Assembly (NCBI GenBank): GCA_035295125.1
Contig: DATGJP010000115.1
Coordinates: 124,001 to 188,000 of the forward strand
DNA from: JAICMB01 sp035295125
GTDB lineage: Bacteria > Acidobacteriota > Terriglobia > Bryobacterales > Bryobacteraceae
DNA length: 64,000 bases
Direction: 5' to 3'
Within the stretch, counting starts at the first letter, position 1. Each line of letters begins with the position of its first letter. Under the pieces are notes generated by a model. That model saw only the letters and a program-made list of their open reading frames with translations. It did not search any database and was not told the DNA's origin. A program made the translations under genes and the position numbers. This document shows positions 61,290 through 64,000 of the stretch, piece after piece.

Positions 61290-61918
61290 ACTACCACGCG
61301 CTGAAGCGGTGTCTCGATATCACCGCGGGCGTCGTCGGCTTGCTGGTTGCCGCCCCGCTGCTCGTCATTGCCACCCTTGCCATCAGTCTGGCGATTGGGA
61401 GACCGGCCTTATTTCGCCAGTCCCGTGCCGGATTCCACGGGAAGATTTTCACTCTCTATAAATTACGCACCATGAATGAAGCCTTCGACGAGTCTGGTCG
61501 CTTATTGCCGGACCACCTACGGATCACGTGGTTTGGACGGCTGTTGCGTAGGACTAGCCTGGACGAATTGCCTCAGCTATGGAATGTTCTCCGAGGCGAA
61601 ATGAGTTTAGTGGGCCCCAGGCCGCTCCTGCCCACATACTTGCCGCGTTATACAGAGCGCCAGCGCCGCAGGCATGAGGTTAAGCCCGGCATGACCGGTT
61701 GGGCGCAGATTCACGGGCGCAACGAACTCGGGTGGGAAGAGCGCTTTGAGTTTGATATCTGGTACGTCGATCATTGCGGATTTTGGCTTGATCTGAAAAT
61801 ACTCGCCATGACGATATGGAAGGTCCTTCGTCGGGACGGGATTAGCCAACGGTCGCATGCAACCATGCCCGAGTTCGAGGGCACAACGGCACATGCCGGG
61901 TCGGAGACGAACGATTGA
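61286..61918 (+). CDS. PglC-like initiating sugar-1-phosphate transferase
   Basis: The 210-residue protein is a small monotopic phosphoglycosyl transferase: an N-terminal re-entrant membrane helix (LDITAGVVGLLVAAPLLVIA) and the catalytic domain FRQSRAGFHGKIFTLYKLRT, then RTSLDELPQLWNVLRGEMSL, VGPRPLLPTYLPRYTERQRR and RHEVKPGMTGWAQIHGRNEL. The Asp-Glu pair of the DELPQ segment is the catalytic dyad. It transfers the first sugar phosphate to undecaprenyl phosphate and so starts the repeat unit. It lacks the extra N-terminal helices of WbaP/WcaJ. Position beside PglD- and PglE-like genes suggests UDP-bacillosamine or a related amino sugar as donor. Confidence 0.9.
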   Translation: MNYHALKRCLDITAGVVGLLVAAPLLVIATLAISLAIGRPALFRQSRAGFHGKIFTLYKLRTMNEAFDESGRLLPDHLRITWFGRLLRRTSLDELPQLWNVLRGEMSLVGPRPLLPTYLPRYTERQRRRHEVKPGMTGWAQIHGRNELGWEERFEFDIWYVDHCGFWLDLKILAMTIWKVLRRDGISQRSHATMPEFEGTTAHAGSETND

Positions 61919-62586
61919 GTTCAACGTCTGGAATCTTGGTGTTTGGCGCGTCGGGGCACGCCAAAGTGATTCTTGACATTATCGAACAACAGGGCTGTTA
62001 CAACGTCATCGGGCTGATCGATAGCTTTAAAGATCCGGGCACGCAGCTAATGGATTATTCCATTATCGGCCGTGAGGACTGTGTTCCAGAGCTGGTGGCG
62101 ACGGGAAAAGTCGCTGGTGGTATCGTTGCAGTCGGCCACAATTGGCTCAGGAAGACGCTTGTCCAAAGGATCCGCGAAATCGTTCCGGACTTCGTGTTTG
62201 TAAACGCTATCCATCCATCGGCGCGAATTGCGCGGACGGTCGCCTTGGGCAACGGCGTCGCTGTCATGGCGGGGGTCAGCATCAACCCGGGAACGCGGAT
62301 CAGCGATTTTTGTTTTCTCAACACCAATGCTTCGGTGGATCACGACAATATCCTGGGAGATTTCAGTTGTCTGCAACCCAACGCCGCAACTGGCGGGAAT
62401 GTCAAGATCGGTTCTTGTGCGGCTATTTCGATGGGTGCTCACATTATTCACGGAGTCACAATCGGTTGCAACGCTGTGGTTGGAGCCGGGTCCACGGTGT
62501 TGTCAGATATCCCGGATTTAGTAGTCGCCTATGGCACCCCATGCCGCGTCGTGCGGTCTAGAAACCCCGCCGACGGCTACTACTGA
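61915..62586 (+). CDS. PglD/NeuD-like sugar acetyltransferase
   Basis: The 223-residue protein begins at TTG 61915, overlapping the previous stop (TTGA). It has a small Rossmann-like N-terminal domain (ILVFGASGHAKVILDIIEQQ, GIVAVGHNWLRKTL) and a left-handed beta-helix C-terminal domain (AIHPSARIARTVALGNGVAV, FCFLNTNASVDHDNILGDFS, IHGVTIGCNAVVGAGSTVLS). The His in NASVDHDN matches the catalytic base of PglD. PglD N-acetylates UDP-4-amino-sugars to make UDP-N,N'-diacetylbacillosamine; NeuD-type O-acetylation of other sugars is the alternative. The order PglC-, PglD-, PglE-like supports the bacillosamine-type route. Confidence 0.88.
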   Translation: MSSTSGILVFGASGHAKVILDIIEQQGCYNVIGLIDSFKDPGTQLMDYSIIGREDCVPELVATGKVAGGIVAVGHNWLRKTLVQRIREIVPDFVFVNAIHPSARIARTVALGNGVAVMAGVSINPGTRISDFCFLNTNASVDHDNILGDFSCLQPNAATGGNVKIGSCAAISMGAHIIHGVTIGCNAVVGAGSTVLSDIPDLVVAYGTPCRVVRSRNPADGYY

Positions 62587-62620
62587 CCCTACACGACCTC
62601 AACAAGAAGGACACCTACTC

Positions 62621-63745
62621 ATGACTGTACAACCCGTCCTCGCGGCGGCGCTCCGTTTCATCACGCCGACCCTCCCACCAATCGACCGCGTTTTTGACGA
62701 TTACTCATCTTCGTTTTCCGATGGGCTGTTAACAAATGGCAATGTCGTCGGCCGCCTAGAAGCAGCAGTTGCTGAACGTCTCGGGGTCTCGCACTGCGTG
62801 GCGGTATCGAGTTGTACATCCGGATTGATGCTGGTGCTGAGGGCCCTGGGTATCCATGGTGACGTGATCTTGCCGAGTTTCACGTTCTTCGCCACCGGCC
62901 ACGCGGCGCTTTGGAACGGCCTCAATATTGTCTTCGCGGATTGCGACCGGAATACTTGGACTATTGACCCGACTGACGTGGAAGCACGCATCAATCGGAG
63001 GACCGGTGCCATTCTGGGCGTCCACCTATACGGGAATCCGGCTAGCATTGAAGCCCTTCAGTACATTGCCACCCGTCATGGCCTAAAGCTCATCTTCGAT
63101 GCCGCGCACGCATTCGGCAGTAGCTACCGAGGTAGGCCGCTCGGCGGCTTTGGCGACGCTGAGGTCTTCTCGCTATCGCCAACCAAACTTCTGGTGGCTG
63201 GGGAAGGGGGCTTGGTCTGCACCAACGATGCGACCCTCGCGCGCCTGATTCGTGCCGCCAGAAATTATGGCGATACCGGCAGCTACGACCCGGAGTTGCT
63301 CGGGCTGAACGCTCGCATGCCAGAGTTCAACGCCGCTCTGGCGCTCGCCGGGCTCGACCTTTTGGACGATAAGGTCAAGCGACACAACCATATCGCCGAA
63401 CTTTATACGAGCCTACTCGCGGACACACCTGGTGTCGAATTCCAAAATGTCGATATCGCAGACTGTTCGGCTTACAAAGACTTTTCGGTTCTAATATCAC
63501 CCGCCCAATTCGGCAGAAGCCGCGACGACGTCGCTGAGGCGCTTCTTGCGCAAGGCATTCCCACCAAGAAATACTTCTATCCGCCCTTGCATCGGCAGAA
63601 ACTGTTCGCATCGAGGGGTGTGGCCCATGACCTCCGCAATACAGATAGCGTGTCAGAGAGGGTTTTAAGTTTGCCGATCTATTCGTCGCTTACGGACGAG
63701 ATTGTGGAACGCATTGCCCTAGCGATTCGACGGTTGGGCTCTTGA
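62621..63745 (+). CDS. DegT/PglE-like sugar aminotransferase
   Basis: I start at ATG 62621, with AAGAAGG ten bases upstream; the longer frame overlaps the acetyltransferase gene. The 374-residue protein is a PLP-dependent DegT/DnrJ/EryC1/StrS aminotransferase: SSFSDGLLTNGNVVGRLEAA, VAVSSCTSGLMLVLRALGIH, LPSFTFFATGHAALWNGLNI, IFDAAHAFGSSYRGRPLGGF and VFSLSPTKLLVAGEGG with the PLP lysine in SPTK. It would convert a UDP-4-keto-6-deoxy sugar to the 4-amino sugar that the PglD-like enzyme then acetylates. Together with the dehydratase begun at 63759 it gives a complete pathway order. Confidence 0.9.
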   Translation: MTVQPVLAAALRFITPTLPPIDRVFDDYSSSFSDGLLTNGNVVGRLEAAVAERLGVSHCVAVSSCTSGLMLVLRALGIHGDVILPSFTFFATGHAALWNGLNIVFADCDRNTWTIDPTDVEARINRRTGAILGVHLYGNPASIEALQYIATRHGLKLIFDAAHAFGSSYRGRPLGGFGDAEVFSLSPTKLLVAGEGGLVCTNDATLARLIRAARNYGDTGSYDPELLGLNARMPEFNAALALAGLDLLDDKVKRHNHIAELYTSLLADTPGVEFQNVDIADCSAYKDFSVLISPAQFGRSRDDVAEALLAQGIPTKKYFYPPLHRQKLFASRGVAHDLRNTDSVSERVLSLPIYSSLTDEIVERIALAIRRLGS

Positions 63746-63758
63746 AAGGAATACTGAT

Positions 63759-64000
63759 ATGAGGGGTTTGAAATGGAAGGAGGCACTGCCGCGGATGGCC
63801 GCCGATTTTCTAATCGTGCAGCTTAGCATGCTCGCGGCGCTGTTAATCTCCGTGACCTACCGTACCGAACTGGGCCACGGCACTGAGGCCCGAGTTCTCA
63901 TCGAGAGCTTCGCCCATCAGTACACTGCATTCTTCTGGCTACTTTCGCCGATTTTCCCATTGACCTTCTTTCTAAATGGGTTCTACACTGGCACCCGAGG
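63759..64000 (+). CDS. Start of a membrane nucleotide-sugar dehydratase (PglF/WbpM-like), cut by the window end
   Basis: ATG 63759 has AAAGGA eight bases upstream. Only 80 codons are present: MRGLKWKEALPRMAADFLIV with hydrophobic helices (VQLSMLAALLISVTY; FFWLLSPIFPLTFFLNGFYT). This fits the N-terminal membrane part of PglF/WbpM/CapD-type UDP-sugar 4,6-dehydratases, whose FxxGFY region precedes the NAD-binding domain. If correct it supplies the 4-keto-6-deoxy sugar for the PglE-like aminotransferase upstream. A different membrane-anchored sugar enzyme cannot be excluded from this fragment. Confidence 0.6.
   Translation, partial: MRGLKWKEALPRMAADFLIVQLSMLAALLISVTYRTELGHGTEARVLIESFAHQYTAFFWLLSPIFPLTFFLNGFYTGTR

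Overview
The window looks like chromosomal DNA of an Acidobacteriota member, most likely of the Solibacter/Bryobacter type. The basis is high GC and gene families that are expanded in that phylum: two proteins with the acidobacterial VWFA-related domain, two secreted FG-GAP/ASPIC-UnbV (CRTAC1-like) proteins, a 1223-residue TonB-dependent receptor with an N-terminal carboxypeptidase-regulatory domain, many exported TPR proteins, and short palindromic repeats with three-base loops. I see no rRNA, tRNA, CRISPR array, transposase or integrase. The taxonomic call is inference from gene content.

Bases 1-24,000 are mostly minus strand. They begin with the 5' end of a tryptophan 2,3-dioxygenase gene, directly preceded by an unusual regulator that fuses a GntR/FCD protein to a cysteine-dioxygenase-like cupin. 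Next comes a set of paralogous exported proteins: three TPR proteins, two large proteins combining a CxxCH haem motif with a TolB-like propeller and TPRs, two CRTAC1-like proteins, two VWFA-related proteins, an M20-type peptidase homologue that appears to have lost most metal ligands, and the TonB-dependent receptor. The receptor diverges from a MetE-like methyltransferase gene; overlapping promoters sit in a 14-bp tandem repeat.

Bases 24,200-31,900 hold the MetE-like gene, a relic of a second MetE-like gene, a SnoaL-like protein and a three-gene minus-strand operon (caspase-like peptidase, secreted protein, NHL-repeat protein). Bases 30,000-44,200 form the most unusual region. It holds two exported caspase-family (C14) peptidases and two exported TPR-CHAT peptidases, with intact His/Cys dyads in all four. 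Also present are an ECF sigma factor, two membrane proteins resembling anti-sigma factors but without zinc ligands, unknown proteins, and a 23-codon ORF whose ribosome-binding site lies in a strong hairpin and which is followed by a perfect 13-bp terminator-like hairpin. I regard this as a candidate undescribed extracytoplasmic caspase/CHAT system.

Bases 44,400-64,000 start with a decayed PAS-LuxR regulator gene and continue into a plus-strand exopolysaccharide locus. It encodes a ribbon-helix-helix-like small protein, Wza-like export protein, Wzc-like tyrosine kinase, nucleotide-sugar epimerase, Wzx-like flippase, two methyltransferases, four glycosyltransferases, an AsnB-type amidotransferase and a Wzy-like polymerase. 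The last part resembles a bacillosamine-type route: a PglC-like sugar transferase, PglD-like acetyltransferase, PglE-like aminotransferase and the start of a PglF/WbpM-like dehydratase cut by the window end. Many start-stop overlaps suggest one long operon with a Wzx/Wzy-type pathway.
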